NCBI GenBank assembly: GCA_026392465.1
Contig: JAPLCA010000001.1
Location: 1-64,000 of the forward strand
Source of the DNA: Propionibacteriales bacterium
Lineage (GTDB): Bacteria; Actinomycetota; Actinomycetes; Propionibacteriales; Nocardioidaceae
Reading direction: 5' to 3'
Length of the DNA: 64,000 nucleotides
The notes under the pieces: generated by a model
What the model was told of the DNA's origin: nothing
Seen by the model: only the letters and a program-made list of their open reading frames with translations
Databases searched by the model: none
Program-made: the position numbers and the translations under genes
In this document: in pieces, positions 16,657 through 26,205 of the stretch
Layout of the letters: each line of letters starts with the position of its first letter
Numbering within the stretch: position 1 is the stretch's first letter

Positions 16657-17637
16657 GTGAAGGAAACACCAGGACGTCCCGAGGAACCCCGTCAGCCCGC
16701 GGGACAGTGGAGCGACGTCGCCGACGCCGGTACTGACCTGACATGGGGTGTGGGAGCCGTCTCCTCGCGACTTGGTGTCGCCGCGTCGACCCTGCGCACC
16801 TGGGAACGGCGGTACGGCATCGGGCCGAGCCACCGCACGCACGGCGGCCACCGGCGCTACACCGAGCGCGACATCACCCGTGTCGAGCTGGTCCGTCGCA
16901 TGGTGGCGAGAGGGGTCTCCGCCCAGGACGCCGCCCGGGTGGCCCGTCACCTCGACCGCGACGATCTCGCCGCAGCGCTGCGCGGCGAGACCAGCCACAC
17001 GGCGCCCGTCCAGACCGACGACCTCCTCGACTCGTTCCTCGCCGCAGCCACGGCCAGCGACGAGGCACGGCTGCAGCAGATCGTCACCGGCGTGCTGGAG
17101 TCGTCGTCGGTGCTCGAGGCGTGGCGGGACGTGCTGTCGCCGGCGCTCGGCCGTCTCACGCAGGAGGTGTCGCGCGGGAACCTCGACCGCGACGCGCTCT
17201 CCCTGGCCCTGCGGACGGTGCTCGGGGCGCTGCACGTGGTGCGCGGCCCCAGTGCGCCCCCCGCCCAGGGCGGCCTCAAGCCGCAGGTGCTGCTCGCCAC
17301 CTTCACCGAGGAGTCCCAGGCCCTCCCGTTCGTCGCGTGGGCCGCAGCGCTCGCCCAGGCCGACGTGGTGCTGCGCGTCATCGGACCCGACATCGGCCCC
17401 CGTGAGGTGCTCGACCTCGCCTCCCGGCTGTCGCCGTCGGTGGTCGTGCTGTGGGACGCGCCCGGCGACTCGGCCGGGATCGTGCGCCACCACGTCGAGA
17501 ACGGCGGTCGCAGCGCGTTCATCCGTGCCAGCCCCGGGTGGCCGGACGAGGTGCGCATCCGCTTCGGCACCGAGACGCCGGAGGTCGCCGCCGACGTCGG
17601 CACCGCCGTGCGCAAGGTCCTCGACCGCGTGCGCTGA
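16657..17637 (+). CDS. MerR family regulator with C-terminal cobalamin-binding-like region
   Basis: WGVGAVSSRLGVAASTLRTWERRYGIGPSHRTHGGHRRYTERDI HTH; C-terminal architecture CarH/LitR-like. Confidence 0.8.
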   Translation: MKETPGRPEEPRQPAGQWSDVADAGTDLTWGVGAVSSRLGVAASTLRTWERRYGIGPSHRTHGGHRRYTERDITRVELVRRMVARGVSAQDAARVARHLDRDDLAAALRGETSHTAPVQTDDLLDSFLAAATASDEARLQQIVTGVLESSSVLEAWRDVLSPALGRLTQEVSRGNLDRDALSLALRTVLGALHVVRGPSAPPAQGGLKPQVLLATFTEESQALPFVAWAAALAQADVVLRVIGPDIGPREVLDLASRLSPSVVVLWDAPGDSAGIVRHHVENGGRSAFIRASPGWPDEVRIRFGTETPEVAADVGTAVRKVLDRVR

Positions 17638-17673
17638 CCGCGAGCGCGTCCGGGTGAGGTCTAGCCTTTCCCC

Positions 17674-18477
17674 ATGACCACGTCTGCCGTCCTCACCCGC
17701 ATCGACGGACCTGTCGCGTACGTGAGCCTCAACCGGCCCGAGAAGCTCAACGGCGTCGACTTCGAGGTCCTCCAGGGCCTGATCGACGCCGCCGCCGAGG
17801 TGCGCGGTCGTCGTGACGTCCGCGCCGTCGTGCTGCAGGGCGAGGGGGACTCGTTCTGCGCCGGCCTCGACTTCGCCTCGGTGCAGCCCCAGCGGGCGAA
17901 GGTCGCGCGGTTCTTCCTGACCCCGCCCTGGCGCGCCACCAACGGCTTCCAGCAGGCGCTGTGGGCCTGGCGCGAGCTGCCTGTGCCGGTGATCGCCGTG
18001 ACGCACGGTCATGTCTTCGGTGCCGGCATCCAGTTGGCCCTCGCCGCCGACTTCCGGTTCACGACGCCCGACGCGCAGTGGTCGCTGCTGGAGGCCAAGT
18101 GGGGTCTCGTGCCCGACATGAGCGGCACCGTCCCCCTCGTCGAGCTGGTCGGCGCCGACGTCGCCAAGCGGCTCGCGATGACCGGCGAGACCGTCTCCGG
18201 CGAGGAGGCCGCCGAGATCGGGCTGGCGTCCGGCGTCGCCGACGACCCCCTGAAGCCGGCGCTGGAGCTGGTCGACGCGATCGTCGCCCGCTCGCCCGAC
18301 TCCGTCGCGGCCAGCAAGAAGCTGCTCAACCAGGTGCGGCTCGGCGGGCTGCGCTCGGCGTTCCGCCGCGAGCGTCTCTACCAGCTCGCCATGTTCCGCT
18401 CCCCGAACACCGCGATCGCCCGCAAGGCGGGTCTGAAGCGCGAGCAGCCCCAGTTCGGCCCCCGCACGTTCGGCTGA
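17674..18477 (+). CDS. Enoyl-CoA hydratase/crotonase family protein
   Basis: VAYVSLNRPEKLNGVDFEV...AVVLQGEGDSFCAGLDF...HGHVFGAGIQLALAADFRF. Confidence 0.93.
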   Translation: MTTSAVLTRIDGPVAYVSLNRPEKLNGVDFEVLQGLIDAAAEVRGRRDVRAVVLQGEGDSFCAGLDFASVQPQRAKVARFFLTPPWRATNGFQQALWAWRELPVPVIAVTHGHVFGAGIQLALAADFRFTTPDAQWSLLEAKWGLVPDMSGTVPLVELVGADVAKRLAMTGETVSGEEAAEIGLASGVADDPLKPALELVDAIVARSPDSVAASKKLLNQVRLGGLRSAFRRERLYQLAMFRSPNTAIARKAGLKREQPQFGPRTFG

Positions 18478-18596
18478 ACCTGAAGGCGCGCAGCGCCTGA
18501 ACGGTGAAGCCAGGTCGAGTCGTGCACCGGCGGAGCCGGTCCCGCTGTATCGAGACCTCGGCAGCGTCCAGACCCCGGCACGCCCGGGCTGGTGAC

Positions 18597-18704
18597 GCTG
18601 GGCCGTTGCCGGGTGGTCTCGCTCCGTCGCGGCTACGCCCCCTTGCGACGGCTCCACTGTCCGACCGGGCTCCTTCGTCGCCGGTCGGACTACTCGACCA
18701 GCGG
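18597..18704 (+). repeat. Dispersed hairpin repeat, copy A
   Basis: GCTGGGCCGTTGCCGGGTGGTCTCG...stem GTCCGACCGG/CCGGTCGGAC...CTACTCGACCAGCGG. Confidence 0.75.
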
Positions 18705-18758
18705 ATGGGCGTCGCACCGCACGGGCTCGGGGCGGGGTGCGTTGTTAGGCTGGCGCGC

Positions 18759-19519
18759 GTGACGGACGAGAAGCGCAAGAAGGTCGCCGACCAGTACGAC
18801 CGCGGCTACGACTACACGGCCTACTGGGACAACCGCGACTACGAGCACGCCGCCGAGGAGGCGGCGATCCGTCGTCTGCTGGACGGCCGTCACTTCGGCC
18901 GGGCGGCCGACGTCGGCGGCGGCTTCGGCCGGCTCTGCCTGCTGCTGCGCGAGTACGCCGACCACGTCACGCTCGCCGAGCCGAGCCGCACGCAGCTGGA
19001 GGCGGCGGAGCGCGTGCTCGCCGGCACCGACATCGCGCAGGTGCAGATGCAGGCCGACGACCTGCAGTTCGACGACGCGTCGCTCGACCTGCTGACGATG
19101 GTGCGCGTCATGCACCACATCCCCGAGCCGACCACCGAGTTCTCCGAGATCGCGCGCGTGCTCAAGCCCGGCGCGACCGCCCTCATCGAGGTCGCGAACT
19201 ACGGCCACTTCAAGAACCGTCGACGGTTCAAGAAGGAGGGCAAGGCGCTGCCGAAGGAGCCCGTCAGCATCCGCACGGCCACGGCCGAGGAGCCCGACGC
19301 CATCGCGTTCGTCAACCACAACGTCGACACCGTCGTCGACCAGCTCGCGTCCGCGGGGCTGCACCTGGAGCGGAAGCTGTCGGTCTCGAACCTGCGCAGC
19401 GAGAAGCTGAAGAAGGCGCTCCCGACCGGTCTGCTCGTCTCGGTCGAGAAGGCCCTGCAGGAGCGGCTCGCGTCGCGCGATTCGGCCCGAGCATCTTCCT
19501 CGAGCTGCGCCGCCGCTGA
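18759..19519 (+). CDS. Class I SAM-dependent methyltransferase; apparent -1 nt frameshift near 19479
   Basis: VTDEKRKKVADQYDRGYDYTAYWDNRDYEHAAEEAAIRRLL...ADVGGGFGRL...; C-terminal FGPSIFLELRRR* is in another frame from 19481. Confidence 0.8.
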
Positions 19520-20136
19520 CCACCGACCAGTACCTGGTGCCTGCGGGCTCGGCCGACGTCGAGCTCGAGGTCAGCCGCTCGCGGTTCCTCGCGCACGTCG
19601 CCCCGGCGGGCGACGAGCAGGCGGCGCGCGCAGTGGTCGCCGCCGTGCGCGCGCAGCACCCGACCGCCGGGCACCACTGCACGGCGTTCGTCGTGGGTCC
19701 CGACGCGCGCCTGCGCCGCTCCAACGACGACGGTGAGCCGTCCGGCTCCGCGGGTCGGCCGATGCTGGAGGTGCTCACCGGGCGCGGCGTGAGCGACGTC
19801 GTCGCGGTCGTGTCGCGGTGGTTCGGTGGCACGCTCCTCGGGGTCGGCGGCCTGGTGCGTGCCTACGGTGACGCCACCGCGCTGGCTCTCGACGCCGCAG
19901 GCACGCGGGCGCTTCGCCGTCGGCTGCTCGTCGACGTGACGGTCCCGGTGGACCTGGTCGGCGTGGTCGAGAACCGGCTCCGCTCCAGCTGGGACGTCGT
20001 CGACGTCGCCTACGGGTCGCACGTGGTGCTGACGCTCGCCGTCGAGCCCGACCGTGGCGGCGAGGTGGGGGCCAGCGTCGCCTCGCTGACGTCGGGACGT
20101 GGCGACGTCGCGACGGTCGGCGAGACCTGGCGGTAG
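19516..20136 (+). CDS. YigZ/IMPACT family protein
   Basis: EVSRSRFLAHVAPAGDEQAARAVVAAVRAQHPTAGHHCTAFVVG...DDGEPSGSAGRPMLEVL...VVSRWFGGTLLGVGGLVRAYG; start CTG 19516 or GTG 19537. Confidence 0.85.
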   Translation: MTTDQYLVPAGSADVELEVSRSRFLAHVAPAGDEQAARAVVAAVRAQHPTAGHHCTAFVVGPDARLRRSNDDGEPSGSAGRPMLEVLTGRGVSDVVAVVSRWFGGTLLGVGGLVRAYGDATALALDAAGTRALRRRLLVDVTVPVDLVGVVENRLRSSWDVVDVAYGSHVVLTLAVEPDRGGEVGASVASLTSGRGDVATVGETWR

Positions 20137-20188
20137 GTCAGCAAGAACGGTCGGGCACGGGCGGGCCGGGGCCCCTCAGACTGGGGGC

Positions 20189-21139
20189 ATGACCGTCCCG
20201 CCACCGGACCGTGTGCTGGCCCTGCTCGACGCGGTGCTCTCCGACGACCACGGGCAGCTCGACGACATCGCGAGGGGCGCACACCTCTCCGCCTTCCACC
20301 TCGCACGCCAGGTGAGCGGCGCGACCGGTGAGCCGCCCGTGAGCCTGCGGCGGCGGGTGCGGCTCGAGCGGGCCGCCTGGCAGCTGCAGCGCGGCGCGCG
20401 CGTCACCGACGTCGCGCTCGACGCCGGGTTCGAGTCCGTCGACGGGTTCAGCCGCGCCTTCGCCCGCGCCTACGGGTGCGCACCGTCGCAGCTCCCGCCC
20501 ACCGTCGAGCGCGGGCACTGGCTCCCGTCGCCGAACGGCATCCACTTCCACGGACCGTCCGTGCTGTACGTCGACGCCGGGGAGACCCGCGAGCATCCGG
20601 GCGGTGACGTGCTCCAGCTGCTCGTCCGCCACGACCTCGACGACGTGCGCGGCCTGCTCGCTGCCGCGGGTCGTCTGGACGAGGAGGCGCTCGACGTCGT
20701 GAGGATGCCGGGTCACCGTGTCCTGGACTGGCACGGTCCCGAGGAGACGCTGCGCGCCGTGCTCACCCACCTGGCCGGCGACACCGAGCCGTGGCTGGCG
20801 ATGCTCGACGGCGCACCGGCGCGGCCGCGCCCCGGCCGCCCGACCGTCGCCGAGCTCCTCGAGCGGCACGACGACGTGGCACCGCGCTGGCTCGCCTGGG
20901 TGCTCGACGTGGACCGTCGCTCCGCGTGGGCGGACAGCGTCGTCGACGCGCTCTGCGAGCCGCCCGAGTCCTTCCGGCTGGGACAGGTGGTCTCCCACGT
21001 GCTCACGTTCTCGGCGCAGCGACGGCACGTGGCCCGCTGGATGCTCAGCAGCGCAGGAGTCGACGTGCTGCCCGAGCCCGACCCCGTGCTCTGGCACCGT
21101 CGCGCCGGCCACGACGACCCGTCAGGAGCGACGCGATGA
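20189..21139 (+). CDS. AraC-type HTH regulator with DinB-like C-terminal region
   Basis: IARGAHLSAFHLARQVSGATGEPPVSLRRRVRLERAAWQLQRGARVTDVALDAGFESVDGFSRAFARAYGCAPSQ. Confidence 0.8.
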   Translation: MTVPPPDRVLALLDAVLSDDHGQLDDIARGAHLSAFHLARQVSGATGEPPVSLRRRVRLERAAWQLQRGARVTDVALDAGFESVDGFSRAFARAYGCAPSQLPPTVERGHWLPSPNGIHFHGPSVLYVDAGETREHPGGDVLQLLVRHDLDDVRGLLAAAGRLDEEALDVVRMPGHRVLDWHGPEETLRAVLTHLAGDTEPWLAMLDGAPARPRPGRPTVAELLERHDDVAPRWLAWVLDVDRRSAWADSVVDALCEPPESFRLGQVVSHVLTFSAQRRHVARWMLSSAGVDVLPEPDPVLWHRRAGHDDPSGATR

Positions 21140-21687
21140 CCGACCGACCCCGCGCGCGGTACGTGACCGCCACGACCCTCGACGGCTTCCTGGCCGACGA
21201 GCGCGACTCGCTCGACTGGCTGCTCGAGCAGGACCACGACCCGGACGGCGCGGGCGGCCACGAGCACATGACCGGTGCCGGCGCGCTGGTGATGGGTGCG
21301 ACGACCTACCGGTGGGTGGTCGACCACCTCGCCGAGACCGGCGAGCCCTGGCCCTACGAGCAGCCGACCTTCGTCTTCACGCACCGGGAGCTAGCGACCG
21401 TCGCGCCGACGGTCCGCGTCGTCGCCGGCGACCCGGCCGGACCGTGGCCGGAGATCGTCGAGGCGGCGGACGGCCGGGACGTCTGGGTCGTCGGCGGGGG
21501 CGCGCTCGCCGCCGACCTGGCGGAGGCCGGCCTGCTCGACGAGGTCATCGTCTCCGTCGCCCCCGTCACCCTCGGTGCGGGACGGCCGCTGTTCCCGCGG
21601 CGGTTCGACCTGCGTCTGCGCGACGTCGGACGGAACCGTGCGTTCGTCGTCGCGCACTACGACGTCGTCGGCCCGCGGGCCGGCTGA
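21136..21687 (+). CDS. Dihydrofolate reductase family protein (RibD C-terminal type)
   Basis: YVTATTLDGFLADERDSLDWLL...GALVMGATTYRWVVDHL...DVWVVGGGALAADLAEAGLLDEVIVSVAPVTLGAGRPLF. Confidence 0.88.
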   Translation: MTDRPRARYVTATTLDGFLADERDSLDWLLEQDHDPDGAGGHEHMTGAGALVMGATTYRWVVDHLAETGEPWPYEQPTFVFTHRELATVAPTVRVVAGDPAGPWPEIVEAADGRDVWVVGGGALAADLAEAGLLDEVIVSVAPVTLGAGRPLFPRRFDLRLRDVGRNRAFVVAHYDVVGPRAG

Positions 21688-21696
21688 GCCGCTGGG

Positions 21697-22824
21697 TCAG
21701 CGGCGCTTCTGCCAGGCGGCGCGGGCTGCGACGGCGGAGTCGGGGTAGTCGGCGAACACGCCGTCGACCCCGGCGTCGAAGTACCGGAACAGCTCGGTGC
21801 GCACGTCGCCCTGGGCGTTCGGGTCGGTGCCGATGCGCAGGTCGGTGGGCAGGAACTGGTTCTCGTTGCGGATCGTGTAGACGACCACCTTCAGCCCCGC
21901 ACGGTGCGCGTCGTCGACGAGCGACGTCGGCGTCGTGTGCGCGCCCCGGGCGTCGCGGGGGATGACCTGGCTCTTGTCGGGGCCGATCCAGCGGGCGTAC
22001 CGGGCCACGGAGCGCAGGCCCTGCGGCGTCGTCAGGTCGGCGTACGTCGTGTCGTCGCCGCGCGAGACCAGGTCGTACGGCGCGCCGGACGCGGACGTCA
22101 GCTGCACGAGCGGCACCCGGGTCCAGCGGGACAGCTCCTTGAGGTTCGACGTCTCGAACGACTGGACGACGATCGGCGCGTTGCGACGGTCCCAGCCGGC
22201 CTTGCGGATCGCGCGCACGAGCGGGCGGTTCAGGTCGAGCCCGATCGAGCGGAAGTAGGTGGGGTGCTTGGTCTCCGGGGCGACCGCGATGGTGCGACGA
22301 CCGCGGCTCTCGCGCTTCGCGAGCTCGACCACCTCGTCGAAGGTCGGGATCTCGAAGCGCCCGTCGTACACGGTGTTGCCCGGCCGCACCTGCGGGAGAC
22401 GCTCGACCGCGCGCAGCGTCTTGAGCTCGGCGAGCGTGAAGTCCTCGGTGAACCAGCCGGTCACGTCGACGCCGTCGATCACCTTGGTCGTGCGCCGGTC
22501 GGCGAACTCCGGGTGCGAGGCGACGTCGGTGGTGCCGCTGATCTCGTTCTCGTGGCGGGCGACGAGCACGCCGTCCTTCGTGCTGACGAGGTCGGGCTCG
22601 ATGACGTCGGCGCCCTGGCGGATGGCGAGCTCGTAGGCGGCGAGGGTGTGCTCGGGACGGTGGCCCGACGCGCCACGGTGGGCGAAGACGGTGACCGTAC
22701 GGGTGGGCTTCTTGCCGTGCTGGACGACCGGCTTGTCGTGCGTGGGCGCGACCGGCGTGGCGACCGCGACGCTGGGGGTGGCGATCGCGCCGGCGGCGGC
22801 GAGACTGACAGCGAGCAGCTTCAT
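21697..22824 (-). CDS. Secreted glycerophosphodiester phosphodiesterase
   Basis: Signal peptide; FAHRGASGHRPEHTLAAYELAIRQGADVIEPDLVSTKDGVLVARHENEI. Confidence 0.93.
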   Translation of the reverse strand: MKLLAVSLAAAGAIATPSVAVATPVAPTHDKPVVQHGKKPTRTVTVFAHRGASGHRPEHTLAAYELAIRQGADVIEPDLVSTKDGVLVARHENEISGTTDVASHPEFADRRTTKVIDGVDVTGWFTEDFTLAELKTLRAVERLPQVRPGNTVYDGRFEIPTFDEVVELAKRESRGRRTIAVAPETKHPTYFRSIGLDLNRPLVRAIRKAGWDRRNAPIVVQSFETSNLKELSRWTRVPLVQLTSASGAPYDLVSRGDDTTYADLTTPQGLRSVARYARWIGPDKSQVIPRDARGAHTTPTSLVDDAHRAGLKVVVYTIRNENQFLPTDLRIGTDPNAQGDVRTELFRYFDAGVDGVFADYPDSAVAARAAWQKRR

Positions 22825-22886
22825 GACTCCAGGGCAGCCGCCGCGGGTGAACATCGGGCGACATCGCGTCGCCGATCACATGACGG

Positions 22887-23414
22887 TCAGAGGGCGCCGA
22901 GGCGCTGCAGCACGTCGCGCACGTGCTGGAGCGCGTTCTTCTCCGCCAGGCCCGTGGTGTCGTCGAAGTAGAGGCCGTCACCGATGAGCTGGATGGTCCG
23001 GGCCAGCGACTCGTCGCCGAGGTGCTCGCGCAGCACCACGAACCAGCCCTCGCGCAGGTCGGCCAGCGCGTTCGAGGCGCGGGTGTCGTTCTCCTGCGCG
23101 ATGCGTCCCGCGGCGATCAGGGCACGGTCGAAGTCGGAGCCGGAGTCGACCGACGTCTCGAGGTAGTAGCCCACGGGCCCCTCGGGCGCCTCGCTCATCG
23201 CCGCGGCGTCGCGTGCGCCCTGCTCCCGCAGCCGGGTGAGCATGCCGTCGACCAGCTCGTCCTTGCTGTGGAAGTGGTACAGCAGGCCGCCCTTGGACAC
23301 CTCGGCCTGCGCGGCGACGGCGTCGAGCGTGGCCGCGCGGCTGCCCTGGGTGACGAGGAGCGTCTCGAACGCGTCGAGCACACGGTCGCGGGTGGAGCGC
23401 TCGGCCGGCGGCAT
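22887..23414 (-). CDS. TetR/AcrR family transcriptional regulator
   Basis: RDRVLDAFETLLVTQGSRAATLDAVAAQAEVSKGGLLYHFHSKDELVDGML. Confidence 0.92.
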   Translation of the reverse strand: MPPAERSTRDRVLDAFETLLVTQGSRAATLDAVAAQAEVSKGGLLYHFHSKDELVDGMLTRLREQGARDAAAMSEAPEGPVGYYLETSVDSGSDFDRALIAAGRIAQENDTRASNALADLREGWFVVLREHLGDESLARTIQLIGDGLYFDDTTGLAEKNALQHVRDVLQRLGAL

Positions 23415-23479
23415 GGCGCGAGCCTACCCGTCAGGGTGCGACACGGATCACCGACGCGGGGACGCACCCGGGCTGGGAA

Positions 23480-23501
23480 CTGTACCGGCTGGACGGTATA
23501 G
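23480..23501. promoter_or_regulatory. Candidate TetR operator in the divergent TetR-MFS intergenic region
   Basis: CTGTACCG-GCTGGA-CGGTATAG imperfect palindrome overlapping a TATAGT -10-like element. Confidence 0.55.
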
Positions 23502-23562
23502 TGGACCTCATGGTCCGGGCGCCGCCCGGACCGTCCCACGTCCGCCGAGAGGAGGCCCCGCC

Positions 23563-25146
23563 ATGACCACCATCGACCCCCGCTTCGACGACACTCGTCC
23601 GTCGAGCCCCCACACATCGGCACTGCCCGAGGTGCCTCCCGTGCGTGCGGGCCTGCGCGAGTGGTGCGCCCTCGCCGTCCTGATGATCCCCGTGCTGCTC
23701 GTGTCGGTCGACAACACCGTGCTGAGCTTCGCGCTGCCGTCGATCAGCACCGAGCTGCGTCCCACCGGCTCCCAGCTGCTGTGGATCGTCGACGTCTACG
23801 CCCTCATGCTCGCCGGTCTGCTCATCGCGATGGGCAGCATCGGCGACCGCGTCGGACGGCGCCGGCTGCTGGTGATCGGCTCGGTCGGCTTCGGCGCGGC
23901 CTCCCTGGTCGCCGCCTACGCGAGCAGCGCCGAGATGCTGCTCGCGGCTCGTGCGCTGCTCGGCTTCTTCGGCGCCACGCTGATGCCGTCGACGCTCTCG
24001 CTGCTGCGCAACGTCTTCCACCACGCCCACGACCGCCGGCTCGCGATCGCGGCCTGGGCGGCCATGTTCTCCGGCGGCGCCGCGCTCGGGCCGGTGGTCG
24101 GCGGCTACCTGCTCGAGCACTTCTGGTGGGGCTCGGTCTTCCTCATCAACGTGCCGCTGATCGTGCTGCTGGTGCCGCTGGCGCTGTGGCTGGTGCCGGA
24201 GTCGAAGGACCCGAACCCGGGCCCGCTCGACCCGACGTCGATCCTGCTCGCCGTGCTGGCGATGCTGCCGGTCGTCTACGGCATCAAGCACCTCGCGAAG
24301 GCCGGCCTCGACGACGTGACGCTCGCGTCGTTCGGACTCGGTGTCGCCGCCGGTGTGCTCTTCGTCCGCCGTCAGCGGCGCAGTGCGTCGCCGATGCTCG
24401 ACCTCACGCTGTTCCGGAACCCGGTCTTCAGCGGGGCGCTCGCCGCGAACCTGCTGAGCCTCATGGGTCTCACGGGGTTCCTGTTCTTCGCGGCACAGCT
24501 GCTGCAGCTGGTGCTGGGGCTGTCGCCGATGACGTCGGCGATGGTGCTCCTGCCCGGCCTGCTCGTCACGATGGCGTGCGGCTTCGTCGCGGTGCGGCTG
24601 GTGCGCCGGTTCCCGGTGCGCGTGCTCGTGAGCCTGAGCTTCGTCGCGTCGTCGCTCGGCTACGCCGTGGCGGCGTTCACGGGGCACCCGACGGTCGTGA
24701 GCGTCCTGGTCGCCTTCGCGGTGATGGGCGTGGGCATCGGCCTGGCGGAGACCCTGACGAACGACCTCGTGCTCGCGGCCGTCCCGCCGCACAAGGCGGG
24801 GTCGGCGTCGGCGATCTCGGAGACCGCCTACGAGATCGGCGCCGTGCTGGGCACGGCGGTGCTGGGCAGCATCCTCACCGCCACCTACCGGGCCGAGCTG
24901 ACCGTGCCGGCCATGCTGCAGCACGGCGAGCGCGACCACGCGTTCGAGACGCTCGGCAGCACGCTGACGATGGCCGGCCGGTATCCGAACGAGATGGGTG
25001 CCGCGCTGGCTGAGTCGGCGCGTGCGGCCTTCGACCTGGGCGTGCAGCGGACGTCGGGCCTGGCGATCGGCGTGGCCCTGTTGGCCGCTCTCGTCTCCTG
25101 GCGCACGCTCAAGCACGCGCCGTCGGTCGAGAACGTGTCGCACTAG
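23563..25146 (+). CDS. MFS transporter (DHA2-like, 14 TM)
   Basis: LVSVDNTVLSFALPSISTELRPTGSQLLWIVDVYALMLAGLLIAMGSIGDRVGRRRLL. Confidence 0.93.
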   Translation: MTTIDPRFDDTRPSSPHTSALPEVPPVRAGLREWCALAVLMIPVLLVSVDNTVLSFALPSISTELRPTGSQLLWIVDVYALMLAGLLIAMGSIGDRVGRRRLLVIGSVGFGAASLVAAYASSAEMLLAARALLGFFGATLMPSTLSLLRNVFHHAHDRRLAIAAWAAMFSGGAALGPVVGGYLLEHFWWGSVFLINVPLIVLLVPLALWLVPESKDPNPGPLDPTSILLAVLAMLPVVYGIKHLAKAGLDDVTLASFGLGVAAGVLFVRRQRRSASPMLDLTLFRNPVFSGALAANLLSLMGLTGFLFFAAQLLQLVLGLSPMTSAMVLLPGLLVTMACGFVAVRLVRRFPVRVLVSLSFVASSLGYAVAAFTGHPTVVSVLVAFAVMGVGIGLAETLTNDLVLAAVPPHKAGSASAISETAYEIGAVLGTAVLGSILTATYRAELTVPAMLQHGERDHAFETLGSTLTMAGRYPNEMGAALAESARAAFDLGVQRTSGLAIGVALLAALVSWRTLKHAPSVENVSH

Positions 25147-25159
25147 CCCCGACCCCGTC

Positions 25160-25214
25160 GACCGTGACGATGTGGCCCCGCATCCACGCGATCGAGGGCC
25201 ACGTCGTCACGGTC
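25160..25214. terminator. 19-bp inverted repeat between convergent genes
   Basis: GACCGTGACGATGTGGCCC / GGGCCACGTCGTCACGGTC (one mismatch). Confidence 0.7.
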
Positions 25215-26133
25215 AGAGCGGGTGAGGGGGTCGGCCGGTGCCCGAGCCGGCTGCGACGAGGGCGTCGCGCAGGGCTCGCCGGGCCGGGTTGCCGGTGGTC
25301 GCACGTCGCCACACGAGGCCCACGCGACGCTCGGGGACCGGGTCGACGACCGGCACGCACACCACGTCGTCGGGCAGCGGGCCGCGACCCAGGCGTGGCA
25401 CCAGCGCGACCGCCACGCCCGCGGCCGCCAGCGCCACGTGCGACGCGTACTCGTTGTCGGTGAAGCGCAGGTCGGGCCGCAGGCCGTGGCGGGCGAACAT
25501 CACGAGCAGCCAGTCGTGGCAGAGCGTCCCGGCGGGCGTGCACACCCAGCGCTCCCGGACGAGGTCGCGCGGCGTGACCGTCTCGCGGTCGGCGAGGGCG
25601 TGGCCGCGGTGCACGACGAGGTCGGCCCGGTCGAGGAGGAGGTGCTCCTGCTCGACACCGGGTGGGACGTCGAGGTGCACGCTCTCCCAGTCGTGGACGA
25701 TCCCGGCGTCGGCCGCACCCCGCGCCACCTGCAGCACGACGTCGCGCGGGTCGGCCTCCGCGACCGTCACGCGCAGCTGCGGTGCCGAGGCCTCCAGCGC
25801 CGCGAGTGCCGGGGCCAGCACCCCGCGGTGCGCGGTGGTGAACGTCGCCACGTGGAACGAGCCCTGGGGCTGGTCGACGTCGTGGCCGAGGTGGCTGAGC
25901 GTCTCCAGCTCGTCGAGCACGCCCGCGCCACGTTCGGCGAGGAGTCGGCCCACGTCGGTGAGCACCACCCCACGGCCGACGCGCTCCAGGAGGGGGCGGC
26001 CCTGCTGGCGCTCGAGCCGCTTCACCTGCTGGGAGACGGCCGACGGCGTGTAGCCGAGCGCGTGGGCCGCCGCGACCACGCTGCCGTGCTGGTGCACGGC
26101 GAGCAGCGAACGCAGCGCACTCAGGTCGATCAT
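25213..26133 (-). CDS. LysR family transcriptional regulator
   Basis: MIDLSALRSLLAVHQHGSVVAAAHALGYTPSAVSQQVKRLERQQGRPLLERVGRGVVLT. Confidence 0.92.
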   Translation of the reverse strand: MIDLSALRSLLAVHQHGSVVAAAHALGYTPSAVSQQVKRLERQQGRPLLERVGRGVVLTDVGRLLAERGAGVLDELETLSHLGHDVDQPQGSFHVATFTTAHRGVLAPALAALEASAPQLRVTVAEADPRDVVLQVARGAADAGIVHDWESVHLDVPPGVEQEHLLLDRADLVVHRGHALADRETVTPRDLVRERWVCTPAGTLCHDWLLVMFARHGLRPDLRFTDNEYASHVALAAAGVAVALVPRLGRGPLPDDVVCVPVVDPVPERRVGLVWRRATTGNPARRALRDALVAAGSGTGRPPHPL

Positions 26134-26205
26134 GCACGAAACGTACATCGAATCGTGAAGAAAGCATCGCTGGACCTACATCGTCGGTGGGCCCAGACTG
26201 AGCCC

